A stretch of 64,000 nt of DNA from assembly GCF_949987535.1 (NCBI RefSeq), contig NC_080078.1, positions 30,586,942-30,650,941 on the forward strand. The letters run 5' to 3'. The stretch is from Balaenoptera acutorostrata (lineage: Eukaryota > Chordata > Mammalia > Artiodactyla > Balaenopteridae). This document shows positions 1-10,733 of the stretch, piece after piece. How positions within the stretch are numbered: the first letter of the stretch is position 1; every line of letters starts with the position of its first letter. The notes under the pieces were generated by a model, which was not told the DNA's origin, ran no database searches, and saw only the letters and a list, made by a program, of their open reading frames with translations. The translations under genes and the position numbers were made by a program.

Positions 1-343
1 TGACCTGCCACCTGTTTTTGTATGGCCTATGAACTAAGAATGGTTTTACTTTTTTGGGAGGGAGCATGGTTTGAAAAGAAGAAGAAGGATATTTCATGAC
101 ATGTGAAAATTATATGACATTCAAATTTCTGTGTCCACGAATGAGGTTTCAAAGGACATAGCCATGCCCGTTTTGTAGGCATATTATATTTGGAGGTTTG
201 GGGTCACAAGAGCAGAGCTGAGTAGTTGTGACAGAGACGGCATGGCTTGCAAAGCCTAAAATATTATTTACCATCTTTACAGAAAAATGTTTGGTGACCC
301 TTGTTCTATCACATTGTTGATGATGATGAAGTCACACACAAAT
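1..343. other. Unique sequence, no gene recognised
   Basis: I see no repeat family, coding exon or RNA gene in this first stretch. It ends at the target site of the SINE that follows. Confidence 0.6.
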
Positions 344-353
344 ATGAAATCAA

Positions 354-652
354 GGGCTTCCCTGGTGGTGCAGCGGTTGAGAATCGGCCTGCCAATGCAG
401 GGGACACGGGTTCGAGCCCTGGTCTGGGAAGATCCCACATGCCGCGGAGCAACTGGGCCTGTGAGCCACAACGACTGAGCCTGCGCGTCTGGAGCCTGTG
501 CTCCGCAACAAAAGAGGCCGCAATAGTGAGAGGCCCACGCACCACGATGAAGAGTGGCCCCCCAGTCACCACAACTAGAGAAAGCCCTCGCACAGAAACG
601 AAGACCCAACACAGCCAAAAATAAATAAATTAATTTAACAAAACAAAAAAAA
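354..652 (+). mobile_element. CHR-type tRNA-derived SINE
   Basis: A near-complete SINE of about 300 bp with its tRNA-like head first and an A-rich (AAAT)n tail last. The Pol III B-box-like motif GGTTCGAGCCC lies near 410-420. The element is flanked by the perfect 10-bp direct repeat ATGAAATCAA at 344-353 and 653-662, the expected mark of L1-machinery insertion. Open frames on both strands here are products of the SINE sequence, not genes. This SINE type is characteristic of cetaceans and their closest relatives. Confidence 0.92.
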
Positions 653-769
653 ATGAAATCAAAACATTTTTCGTAAAAAAAAAAAATCAAAGCTACCTGC
701 ATTCTCTCATTTCATCCTTAAGAGAGCCTGTGTGGAGTCCGACTGCAGTTTTTGATGTTTGATTGCTGA

Positions 770-1062
770 TCTCTTTTGACCTCATCTTCCCTTTCCCCTT
801 TGGCCCCATGTCAGGGCAGGCTGATAAGAAAGCCCACATGTTCTTCCTTCTCTGTGCTGGTGGGAAATTCAAAGGTCACAAATCTCTAGCCTCACCCCTT
901 AGCCACTATAAATCTCCACCCACTCTCCCTGCCTCCCTCTAGCCAGTCTAGACCTGTCTGTGCCTACCCTACTCTCCCCAGGAGTCCTTTATGTGAGTAA
1001 TAAATGTTCTCTTAAATTCTCTTGGTGTTTGGAGGGTCAGCAGCCTAGACATCCCAGCTAAC
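770..1062 (+). repeat. Possible solo LTR
   Basis: The stretch has the order expected of an LTR: a TATA-like CTATAAAT near 905, a polyadenylation signal AATAAA near 1000 and a short T-rich region after it. I do not recognise the family and see no clear terminal TG...CA or target duplication, so this is only a suggestion. Confidence 0.3.
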
Positions 1063-2053
1063 ATAGTATCTTCAGAAGTTCTATATTATTGACTAGATTG
1101 GATGATCTAAGAACCTTCATACTTGATCCCTATAACTATACTGTAAGCCAAGGATAGAAGATAAAAATTGGATATATAAGGACTTGTTTTTCCCAGTAAA
1201 TCCATTTATTCATTTATGCATTCATCCATCCATCCATCTATCCAACCATCCATCCATTCAATAAAAATTTTTGAATAGCTACTGTCTATCAGGTACTATG
1301 TATATAAGGGCAGAACTTTTATGCAGTCTTCAACTTTCAAAAGTCCACTGGTTCAGAGTTGATTTCCAAGACTCTGGGGTGGTCTGACCTTCCTACCTAC
1401 TGTATGACCTTGGAAACATCCCTTTACAGGGAACTCCAAGGTCCTCATCAAGTTCTGGGTTAGTCAGGACACTTTGGGATGAAAAAGACTGAGAAAAAGT
1501 GAGGATGGTTGAGGGTAGAGCTGGCCTCAGGGGCTTGAAAATGTTTTTACTCTCTCTCACATACCAATTTGATGCAGATGTTTGAATAAAAATGTTTGGA
1601 TCAGAATTCTATCAACACGGATGAATTGTGAATGAGAATGCATTATCCAAAGTGAACCCTATTGAGCCAGTTTAATTCCATGACCAATTATCTTCATGAG
1701 TCAATTAAACTCTTCTAATTTTCCCTGAAACTTTTCTTTTTATAATTTTGATAAAATTAGTGGCATGGGAATCAATTGTTTTCCACTTAAATTTTGCAAC
1801 AAATTTTATTTAATGTACTATTTTCCCCATATTGCATATCTTGATTATAACGTACTATTGATTCCATTTTGCCACCATTATTTCTGCCAAGTCCTATTTT
1901 CCTGGGATAAATTTAGCAAAGATACACATTTTGTGGAGAAAAATTAGATTCTTTTGTCAATTTTTCACCAGAAGTAAACTTGACCCTCTGTGATGTTTAG
2001 TTGTTCTCAGTGTTATTTGCATTGATAATTAGAGCTGTAATGTTCATTATTAA
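1063..2053. other. AT-rich unique sequence
   Basis: Apart from a short CATC-type microsatellite near 1210-1260, this stretch holds no repeat or exon that I recognise. The short open frame at 1765-1947 is AT-rich and featureless and I treat it as chance. Confidence 0.5.
1203..1262. repeat. (ATCC)n-like microsatellite
   Basis: About 60 bp of interrupted CATC/CATT tetranucleotide units. It is degenerate, with several point changes, so it is probably old. Confidence 0.8.
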
Positions 2054-2124
2054 TTGAATGAAAGAAGGATAATTGCTTTTATTTCTTTGTTACTCCATGA
2101 GGAAATTGTAAGCTATTTTATAAG

Positions 2125-2236
2125 GTGGAGAGATAGAGATGGGGGGAGACAGGGAAGCATTGGGGAGAGGGGAGTGAAGAGAAGGAAAGACACAGAGTGG
2201 GGAGAGATGAAGAGAGGGAGTAGAAGACCCAAGAAT
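2125..2236 (+). repeat. Purine-rich (GA-rich) tract
   Basis: Roughly 110 bp almost wholly of A and G on this strand, with GGGGAGA and GAGAGG motifs and only scattered pyrimidines. Such asymmetric tracts can form triplex DNA. The frame at 2054-2251 that crosses it owes its Arg/Glu/Gly composition to this bias. Confidence 0.7.
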
Positions 2237-2324
2237 TCACCTTGTCTCTGATTTGTCATCAGTTTTCAAGATGTCTCAGGATCAAGTAAGCCTTGGTGGT
2301 TCTAATACTCTTAAGAAGAGAAAG

Positions 2325-2570
2325 AACAGAGAATTCAGACAGACAGACTTGGACTCCAATCCTGGCTTTGCTGCTTACTCCCTGTGTTGCCTTTGTCAAG
2401 TCACCTAACCTATATGAACCTCTGTTTTCTCATCTGTGAAGTGGGGATATTGAGAGTACCAATCTCATAGGATTGCTGGTGAGGATTAAAACAGAACCTC
2501 CGTGTTGAGCAATGAACACACCATTGGCACATGGCAAGAGCTTGGTAAATGTTTGGTGGTAGAATGATCA
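2325..2570 (+). repeat. MIR SINE
   Basis: Shows the conserved MIR core: a CCTGGCTTTGC segment, TGTGTTGCC, CACCTAACC, then CTCATCTGTGAAGTGGGG, and a 3' end with TTGGCACATGGCAAGAGC and TGGTAAATG. The order matches MIR in the sense direction. It is diverged, as expected of an element predating placental radiation. Confidence 0.85.
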
Positions 2571-2895
2571 TAATTCATAATAGTAATCATGTGTTTCTCA
2601 TACATAGACCCTTAAAATGATCTTCTGTCTTGATGAGAAACCCTATTTGCCAAGTTTCTTCTTGTGGCAGACCTACGACCAGTGGTGTGTTAGGGAAAAT
2701 AAAGCCTTGATTTGTATCATCTGGCAGTTTCTGTGGTGTAAATATTTTACCACAGCCAATTTCAAGCTACCTACGTGCTGTCATGCAACATGGAGTTGGG
2801 AAGAAATGTGTAATAGCGGCCCATTTTATAGTATTTCCACAACGTAGATACTATAGGTTTTGTGAGATAGAAAATATACATCGGTCTCTATCACT
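2571..2895. other. Unique sequence, nothing recognised
   Basis: A stretch between the MIR and the ERVL-type LTR. The 76-aa open frame here (2617-2847) has no recognisable domain and no flanking splice logic that I can support. Confidence 0.4.
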
Positions 2896-3720
2896 TGTTC
2901 CTGGCACAGAGCTCCTAAAACTCTTGTAATTTCCTAAGTGATAAGAACAGTAGGAGCATCTCCTGTTCTAATATTGATCTTTGACCTCTGATACTGACAC
3001 AGAGCTCCTGAAACCCCATGTAATTTCCTGGGTGATAGGAGTGTCTTTTGTTCTAGTGAGGCAACTCTGGGTGGGCTCCTGGGTGGCTCCTGGATGGGGT
3101 CTGGACACCAGAAAGACCAACTTATGATTAGAAGCTTGGAATTTTCAGCTCCACACTGCATTCTCTTGAGAGGGAGAAGGGTTGAAAATGGAGTTAATGA
3201 TTGATCATGCTTACATGGTGATGCCTCCATAAAATCCCAAAAATACAGGATTCAGGGAGCTTCTGGGTTGATGAACATGTAGAGATCTGGGGACAGTGGT
3301 GCTCCTGGAGACGGCATGGAAGTTCTGCACCCTTTCCCTGTAACTTGCTCTATGCATCTTTTCCATCTGGCTGTTCCTGTGTTATACCTTTTATAATAAA
3401 CCAGTGATCTAAGTAAGTAAAATGTTTCTCTGAGTTCTGTGAGCTGCTCTAGAAAATTAATTGAACCCAAGGAGGGGGTCATTGGAACCCCCAATCTATA
3501 GCTGGTTGGTCAGAAGTGCAGGTGATAACCTGGGCTTGTGACTGGCGTCTGAAGCCTGGGTGGGAGCAGTCTTATAGGATTGAGCCCTTAACCTGTGGAA
3601 TCTGCTGCTGTCTACAGGTAGTTAGTATCAGAATTGAATTGAATTCTTGGACACCCTGCTGGTGTCTGAGAATTGCTTTGTGGTGTAGGGGAAAACCTCC
3701 ACACATTTGGTGACCAGAAA
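2896..3720 (+). repeat. ERVL-type solo LTR
   Basis: I recognise a mammalian ERVL-class LTR: CCTGGCACAGAGCTCCTAAA near the start, GGTGGGCTCCTGGGTGGCTC, an AATAAACC polyadenylation region near 3390, then TGGTTGGTCAGAAGTGCAGG and a 3' end with CCACACATTTGGTGACCAGA. The first 150 bp hold an imperfect internal duplication (GCACAGAGCTCCTAAA... near 2904, ACACAGAGCTCCTGAA... near 2998). The subfamily was not assigned. No internal retroviral genes adjoin it. Confidence 0.75.
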
Positions 3721-4035
3721 TGAAGTGTTTTATGTGAGTAGTATAGGAGACTCACAGGAAAGACAGATATAGTAGGAAAGAACTGGGTTTTTCACTACTT
3801 AAGAAGGAAAAAAGCTGAGTTTTTCCATTAGAGGTATAAATAATCTTGAAAGAATAGATAATAATAAAATGTAGTGAAGCAACTAGAAAGTGATAAATTT
3901 TGATATTATCTTTGTTTTTTAATGTGACATGTAATTTTTATAATTTTATAATATCTAATAGTGACTATGTTTAACCATGTTGCAAAATTTCTGATAATTT
4001 AACAATCAGCTCTGTGAACCAATTTGAATCAGCTC
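3721..4035. other. AT-rich sequence, nothing recognised
   Basis: Low-complexity AT-rich DNA between two repeats, without a recognisable element or exon. Confidence 0.5.
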
Positions 4036-4150
4036 CAGCAAACAATTGCTTATGACACCTCCCTCTCCCTCACTTCCATATCCAATCCATCACCCAGTCC
4101 TATTGATTTTACCTCCTAAATATTTCCTCTAACCAGGAAATATTTCTCTC
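4036..4150 (+). repeat. L2 LINE fragment
   Basis: The segment with CACTTCCATATCCAATCCAT and CCTATTGATTTTACCTCC matches the part of L2 just before its C-terminal ORF2 region, sense direction. It is short and diverged. Confidence 0.55.
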
Positions 4151-4189
4151 CATCTTCATGACCAACTTCCTGGCCCAAGACTGTTACCA

Positions 4190-4862
4190 AACTCTGGTTT
4201 GCTTGCCTGATGCACAGCAAAGCCAATCTAGTGACACTGGATTCTGGTAAGGGAGAATACAGTGTTTATTTGCAGGGCACCACGCAAGGAGAATGGGCAG
4301 CTAATGCTCAAAGGACCCAAACTCCCTGTTGGCTTACATGCAAGTGTTTTTAAAGACAACATTAGGGGTAAGGGTTGCTGGGTACATGATCAGCTTATGG
4401 ACAGTCTTCTGATTGGTTGGTGATGAGGTGACAGGGTGATATTCCAGGAATTTCAATCATCAGTTTTCTGGCTTCAACCATTTTGGGGTCTATGTGCTTG
4501 TGGTCAGCATGTAGTCCACACCCTCAAACTGGTGGGGGTCTTAGTTTCTGTAAAACACCCCAAGGATATAGGTCAAGATATTATCTATAGCCCTTGAGGA
4601 GGAACTAAGTGTCCTGTGACTGATTTATGGCTGAATTGCTATTCAGGCTATTATTACTTTCTTTGCTTGACTGCTTTTTCTTTGTTTCTACATTTTCTCA
4701 TTTCTCTAATTATTAACTGCTTGAGTCTGCTCTTTGGAACTCGGGGATAGCCTAGGAGACTAAAGCTTTTTTCTACAAACAAGAAGTGGGGGACATGGGG
4801 GAGCTTATACCTGGAAAGGCCCTGCAGGGTCCTGCTCGGTTTTAAGACATGGCCATCTCCTG
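4190..4862 (-). repeat. ERV LTR, family Z, antisense
   Basis: Read on the minus strand this is an LTR. It shares ordered blocks with copies at 10734-11340, 11985-12560 and 18171-19745: AACCGAGCAGGACCCTGCAG at its 5' end, a CCCCCAC-type block, a CTGATTGG-type CCAAT region near 4410 and an AATAAA signal (TTTATT on this strand near 4266). No internal ERV genes adjoin it. It appears the most diverged of the four copies. Confidence 0.7.
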
Positions 4863-5495
4863 CCTGGATTGCTTTAGATACCCTTCTAACTTTCATTCTG
4901 CACATGCCCCCCACCCCCTGCCATCCTCTCTTTCTTGTGAAGCTAGAGATATATTTTAAAAATATTTTTTAGAGCAGTTTTATTTATTTTTTAATATTTT
5001 TTAGAGCAGTTTTAAAAATATTTTTTAGACTTTATTTTTTAGAGCAGTTTTATGTTCACAGCAAAATTGAGCAGAAGGTACAGAGGTTTCCTGTACCCTG
5101 CCTCCACAAATATACATATACAGCCTCCCCCATTACCAACATCCCCCCCAGAGTAGTACACTTGTTACAGCTGATGAACTTACATTGACACAGCATCATC
5201 ACCCAAAGTCCTTAGTTTACATTAGGGTCCACTCCTGGTGTTGTACATTCTACGGGTTTGGACAAATGTATAATGACACGTGTCCACCATTAAAGTATCA
5301 TACAGGGACTTCCCTGGTGCGCAGTGGTTAAGACTCCACCCTCCCAATGCAGAGGGCCTGGGTTTGATCTCTGGTCAGGAAACTAGATCCCACATGCATG
5401 CTGCAACTAAGAGTTTGCATGCCACAACTAAGGAGCTGGTGAGCCTCAACTAAGGAGCCTCCCTGCCACAAATAAAACCCAGCACAACCAAATAA

Positions 5496-7603
5496 CTAAC
5501 TAACTAAATATATACATATATATATATATTTTTTTAATCCTCAATTTCCTCATCTTTTTGTTTGTTTGGTTTTTTTTTTTTACATCTTTATTGTAATATA
5601 ATTGCTTTACAATGTTGTGTTAGTTTCTACTGTGTAACAAAATGAATCAGCTATATGTATACATATATCTCCATATCCCCTCCCTCTTGCATCTCCCTCC
5701 CACCCTCCCTATCCCACCCCTCTAGGTGGTCACAAAGCACCGAGCTGATCTCCCCATGCTATGCAGCTGCTTCCCACTAGCTATCTCTTTTACATTTGGT
5801 AGTGTATATATGTCAATGCTACTCTCTCACTACATCCCAGCTTACCCTTCCCCCTCCCCCTGTCCTCAAGTCCATTCTCTACGTCTGCATCTTTATTCCT
5901 GTCCTGCCCCTAGGTTCATCAGAACCATTTTATTTTTTATTTTTTTTAGATTCCATATATATATGTTAGCGTACAGTATTTGTTTTTCTCTTTCTGACTT
6001 ACTTCACTCTGTGTGACAGACTCTAGGTCCATCCACCTCACTACAAATAACTCAATTTCGTTTCTTTTTATGGCTGAGTAATATTCCATTGTATATATGT
6101 GCCACATCTTCTTTATCCATTCATCTGTCGAAGGACACTTAGGTTGCTTCATGTCCTGGCTATTGTAAATAGTGCTGCAATGAACATTGTGGTACATGAC
6201 TCCTTTTGAATTATGGTTTTCTCAGGGTATATGCCCAGTAGTGGGATTGCTGGGTCATATGGTAGTTCTATTTGTAGTTTTTTAAGGAACCTCCATACTG
6301 TTCTCCACAGTGCCTGTATCAATTTACATTCCCACCGACAGTGCAAGAGGGTTGCCTTTTCTCCACACCCTCTCCAGCATTTATTGTTTGTAGATTTTTT
6401 CATGATGGCCATTCTGACCGGTGTGAGGTGACACCTCATTGTAGTTCTGATTTGCATTTCTCTAATGATTAGTGATGTTGAGCATCCTTTCATGTGTTTG
6501 TTGGCAATCTGTATATCTTCTTTGGAGAAATGTCTATTTAGGTCTTCTGCCCATTTTTGGATTGGTTGTTTGTTTTTTTGATATTGAGCTGCATGAGCTG
6601 CCTGTATATTTTAGAGATTAATCCTTTGTCAGTTGTTTCATTTGCAAATATTTTCTCCCATTCTGAGGGTTGTCTTTTCATCTTGTATATGGTTTCCTTT
6701 GCTGTCCCAAAGCTTTTAAGTTTCATTAGGTCCCATTTGTTTTTGTTTTTATTTCCATCACTCTAGCAGGTGGGTCAAAAAGGATCTTGATGTGATTTAT
6801 GTCATAGAGTGTTCTGCCTAAGTTTTCCGCTAAGAGTTTTATAGTGTCCAGTCTTACATTTAGGTCTTTGATCCATTTTGAGTTTATTTTTGTGTATGGT
6901 GTTAGGGAGTGTTCTAATTTCATTCTTTTACATATAGCTGTCCAGTTTTCCCAGCACCACTTATTGAAGAAGCTTTCTTTTCTCCATTGTATATTCTTGC
7001 CTCCTTTAGCAAAGATAAGGTGACCATATGTGCATGGGATCTCTGGGATGTCTATCCTGTTCCATTGATCTATATTTCTGTTTTTGTGCCAGTACCGTAC
7101 TGTCTTGATTATTGTAGCTTTGTAGTATAGTCTGAAGTCAGGGAGCCTGATTCCTCCAGCTCCGTTTTTCTTTCTCAAGATTGCTTTGGCTATTTGGAGT
7201 CTTTTGTGTTTACATACAAATTGTGAAATTTTTTGTTCTAGTTCTGTGAAAAATGCCATTGGTAGTTTGATAGGGATTGCACTGAATCTGTGGATTGCTT
7301 TGGGTAGTATAGTCATTTTCACAATGTTGATTCTTCCCATCCAAGAACATGGTATATCTCTCCATCTATTTGTATCATCTTTAATTCTTTTCATCAGTGT
7401 CTTATAGTTTTCTGCATACAGGTGTTTTGTCTCCTTGGGTAGGTTTATTCCTAGGTATTTTATTCTTTTTGTTGCAATGGTAAATGGGAATGTTTCCTTA
7501 ATTTCTCTTTCAGATTTTTCATTGTTAGTGTATAGGAATGCAAGAGATTTCTGTGCATTAATTTTGTATCCTGCTATTTTACCAAATTCATTGATTAGGC
7601 ATG
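5496..7603 (-). mobile_element. 5'-truncated L1 retrotransposon
   Basis: About 2.1 kb of a cetartiodactyl-type L1 in antisense. The 3' end with poly(A) appears as poly(T) near 5569-5581 and the truncated 5' end lies near 7600. The perfect 14-bp repeat GCACAACCAAATAA at 5482-5495 and 7604-7617 is its target duplication, inside a SINE. Between the left repeat and the main poly(T) lie about 70 bp that are not ordinary L1, including AATCCTCAATTTCCTCATC between two T-rich tracts, which may be a short 3' transduction. Confidence 0.9.
5946..7603 (-). pseudogene. L1 ORF2 C-terminal fragment, broken
   Basis: The minus strand encodes the C-terminal part of L1 ORF2p, from just after the reverse-transcriptase catalytic core to the end. 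A 295-residue open segment (7613-6726) includes [11 protein letters not shown] and [14 protein letters not shown]. It is followed by out-of-frame pieces at 6726-6538 ([17 protein letters not shown]), 6493-6149 (the Cys/His-rich [14 protein letters not shown] region) and 6197-5946 (YYSAIKRNEIE). The endonuclease and RT core are absent. One break near 6735-6745 is a small deletion relative to typical L1. The fragment cannot retrotranspose. Confidence 0.9.
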
Positions 7604-7811
7604 GCACAACCAAATAAATAAATAAATAAGTAATTTTTTTTTAAGTATCATACAGAATAATTTAATTGCCCTAGCAATCCTCTGTGCTCCACCTAGTCAT
7701 CCGTCCCTCCCCCCAACCCCTGGCAACCACTGATCTTTCTACTGTCTCCATAGTTTTTCCTTTTCCTGTACATCATATAGTTGGAATCATACAGTATATA
7801 TGTATCCTTTT

Positions 7812-8157
7812 TTAAAAAATATTTATTTATTTATTTTTGGCTGCATTGGGTCTTCGTTGCTGCACGCGGGCTTTCTCCAGTTGCGGCGAGTGGGGGCTAC
7901 TCTTCGCTGCATTGCGCAGGCTTCTCATTGCAGTGGCTTCTCTTGTTGCGGAACACAGGCTCTAGGCACGTGGGCTTCAGTAGTTGTGGTTCATGGGCTC
8001 AGTCATTGTGGCTCGCAGGCTCTAGAGCGCAGGCTCAGTAGTTGTGGTGCACAGTTGTTGCTCCACGGCACGTGGGATCTTCCAGACCAGGGCTCGAACC
8101 CGTGTCCCCTGCATTGGCAGGCAGATTCTTTACCACTGTGCCACCAGGGAAGTCCCC
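7812..8157 (-). mobile_element. CHR-type SINE, antisense
   Basis: A long-form SINE of about 345 bp including an additional internal block (AGTAGTTGTGG repeated) typical of the longer variant. Its (ATTT)n tail is at the left and the head, as CCACCAGGGAAGTCCC, at the right. The flanks TATGTATCCTTTT (7799-7811) and TATGTAGCCTTTT (8158-8170) differ by one base and are its target duplication. It interrupts the old L1. Confidence 0.9.
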
Positions 8158-8244
8158 TATGTAGCCTTTTCTGATTGGCTTCTTTCACTTAGCCTTTAAG
8201 TTTCCTCTATGTCTTTTCATAGCTTTATAGCTCATTTGAGATGT

Positions 8245-8640
8245 CTTTTTAAGATGCAAATCGGATGTCCTTTTCCTCCTTCATCTTTCTGCTCTGCCCA
8301 TGCCTGTGTTCCTTCTGTTCCGGATACTTGCCCCTCTCCCTCCGGCCAAGACTTGTGCACATGCCAGTTCCCTCTTCCTAATCACTCTTCCTTCCTCTCT
8401 GTACTCTCATCTTTCTTAAGCATCATTTCACCAGGGGAGCCTCCTCTGCTCCCTCTGGGTTAAAACCACCTGTCTGAGACCCTTTCATTCAGTACATATG
8501 AGGTGAAACGTTGTTTTTGTGTGTCTGATAAATATCTGTCTTCTTTATTTGACAATATACTCCTTGAGGAAAGGTATCATGTCTGGTTTTGCGCCAGCAT
8601 CAAGCACATGCTTAATAAATATTTGTTGAATGCATACATG
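8245..8640 (+). repeat. L2 LINE 3' end
   Basis: A sense L2 fragment ends with the familiar sequence CTCCTTGAGGAAAGGTATCA (8562 on) and AATAAATATTTGTTGAATG (8612 on). The preceding C-rich stretch (8270-8460) fits the decayed C-terminal ORF2 portion. It follows the old L1 directly. Confidence 0.7.
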
Positions 8641-10733
8641 CTGGCCAAATCTAATTAACTCTGAATCTTATAGACCTGGTATTTCTTTGACATTATTCCA
8701 GATATCACTGTCCAATGACATCCAAGGCCTGGTCTGCTCACCATCCCAGGACAACTCTGAGTCTTCCTCTTTGGTTAAGATGCATCTTACCTCACTCTTT
8801 ACATTGGAGTTTATTCCTTTGGCCAACTTATATTCTTTATTTACAAAGACCACTAAACTGAGATGATAAGAGATAAAAAAATTAAGAAACTATGTTTCTT
8901 TTGTACTTGTTTTCTCCTAGATTGAATTTTCCAGAAACACGATGTATATTTATAACACCATTAACCAGCTCAGCTGTCACCAAGTACCAGCTTTGCAGTC
9001 ATGGCCTGGATGATGCTACACTTCACTCTTTCTTTTTGAGTCATTTGGCCAATAATTTCCATCTAGGGTTTTGGACAAGAAAGAAAAACTGCCATCTTAT
9101 TTTGGCATAAAGCCCTCGTTTACTCAGTGTATTCAAAAAGCCATTTTCCAGAGTAGGAGGATACGTTAGAGTTGCTCAAACACTCCAAGGCATACTTTTT
9201 GCATCAGTTGTCTGTGGTGCTTTGGGGCAGACATTAATCAAATTCTTGGCAGAGGTTTGTAAGATATTCATGTTGGTTGTGGATTTGATCCATTGTCTCC
9301 TTGAAGTGGGAGGAAAAGATAGCAGACAGGAGACAGGCTGCCCAGCAAAGGCTGAATGAATCTCAGAACAATTTAAATGGAAAGGATTAACCAGTTCCCC
9401 TTTATGGAGGATGAAATGGAAGAGCTTTGAGAGCTAATCCCTGAGGGTCTTTTCCAACTGCTTCTCAGTGCTTGAGCTGAGACTACACTTGAAGGCTCCC
9501 AGTTCAGATTTAGGAAATCTCAGCTGCAGGGCTTCCCTGGCTTGGCCTGAAAGATCCAACTTCTAGATGCAAAGTAGAGAATCCCATTCATATCCAGATG
9601 GCACTGAGGATATGGGAGTTTGATGGTATATTGAAGGGCCGAAGAGTTGTCTTTTATTTGGATTAATTGTGAAGGCACTGGGCTTCCCTGAGTGCACTGA
9701 AAAGTTAAACTTCTCTATCCCCTCCTGCTAAGCTCCCAGATAAGGTGCCCTCAGTGACAGGGAGGCTGGGATATTATCTTTTCAGAAGTTTACATTTCAA
9801 AAGGGAAAAATCCCAGACCTTTGAAAAATATTTCTGGGTTGTAAAACTGGCCAGAGGCTTAGTTCCCTCTAGAGATTATAGACACAACAAAAGGTTAGGG
9901 AGAGGATTTACAACCACTAAGTTTCTCCTGGCACTGTTCTGGCAAGGGGAAGGGAGAAATGATCCCTTTTCATTTCAACAGTCTGGAAAATTCTCCCCTC
10001 TCCCACCTCCACACTGGCCCCTTACAGGTAATTTTCAATGCCGCTAAAATTTTGGAATGATTAGAAGAAATAAAATTTATTGTTGTTTTACTTATTTTTG
10101 GTCTATTGTTTCCCCCAGAAAGTATTATTATAAAGGTAACACAATTTCACTGTAAAGAAATTGCAGAAGTAAAGAACATTATAAGGAAACTCAAAATCAC
10201 CCTTTGAGGTTCACTATGAAAGGATGAACTAAATTTGGGACTGCTTGGGAATTATGCAAATATTCCGTTATAATTAACAGTGAACTCTTTTGTATTTTTG
10301 CATCATCAAAGCCAGCTCAGTATAATTGAATAAAATGTATACCAAACGAAATATATCTAGACTAATGGCAGGAGAACCAAAGGAAGCGATTATAATTATC
10401 ATTAACTTTCTAATCATCATACCAGCACAACACCTTCATTTATATAACAAAATGCCAATGAGTGGAAGGTACAGGAGGAAGATGTCACAGAAGAAAGGGT
10501 AGCCTAAGGATTAGGCTCTTTTAATTCCCTTTTTCAGAGATCCAATTCTGCACTCCGTGCACCCCACCACTAATGGACCATCACAACTGCCTTAGTTTAT
10601 CCTATCTCTGAATCTTAATTACACTGCTGATAGAACTGTTACATCTGACAAGTCAGATTGTTTGCCATTTCTTCCTCCTCTGCTACTCATTTGCTCCACA
10701 AATATTTGCTGAGCATTTTTCTGTGCCATTCCC
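8641..10733. other. Unique sequence, no gene recognised
   Basis: Two kilobases without a repeat or exon I can name. The longest frames here (100 aa at 9745-10047 and 78 aa at 8630-8866) show no domain, signal peptide or biased composition. A tRNA-like SINE head fragment may lie near 9530 (GGGCTTCCCTGGC), but it is too short to call. Confidence 0.5.

Larger units (their letters stand above)
5307..7641 (+). mobile_element. Older CHR-like SINE split by an L1
   Basis: The SINE head starts at 5307 (GGACTTCCCTGGTGCGCAGT) and runs to about 5495. Its A-rich tail resumes at 7604-7641, after the L1 at 5496-7603. The flanks TAAAGTATCATACAG (ending 5306) and TAAGTATCATACAG (about 7643-7656) are its target duplication, one base apart. 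It is more diverged than the other long SINEs, fitting its position as host of a later insertion. Confidence 0.8.
4960..8235 (-). mobile_element. Old L1 3' region hosting a nest of insertions
   Basis: The sequences at 5035-5306, 7642-7811 and 8158-8235 are successive pieces of one old mammalian L1 3' end, read antisense: GTTCACAGCAAAATTGAGCA, then TACATTAGGGTCCACTCCTG, then CCCCTGGCAACCACTGATCT, then CTGATTGGCTTCTTTCACTT. They are separated by two SINE insertions, and one of those is split by a younger L1. Removing the insertions rejoins the old element in order. Confidence 0.8.

Noticed and set aside
354..420. tRNA gene
   Set aside because: The A- and B-box-like motifs belong to the tRNA-derived head of a SINE. 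The anticodon arm and acceptor pairing are not preserved.
6726..7613. 295-aa open frame on the minus strand as a host gene
   Set aside because: Its sequence is the C-terminal half of L1 ORF2p and it lies within an L1 bounded by a target duplication.
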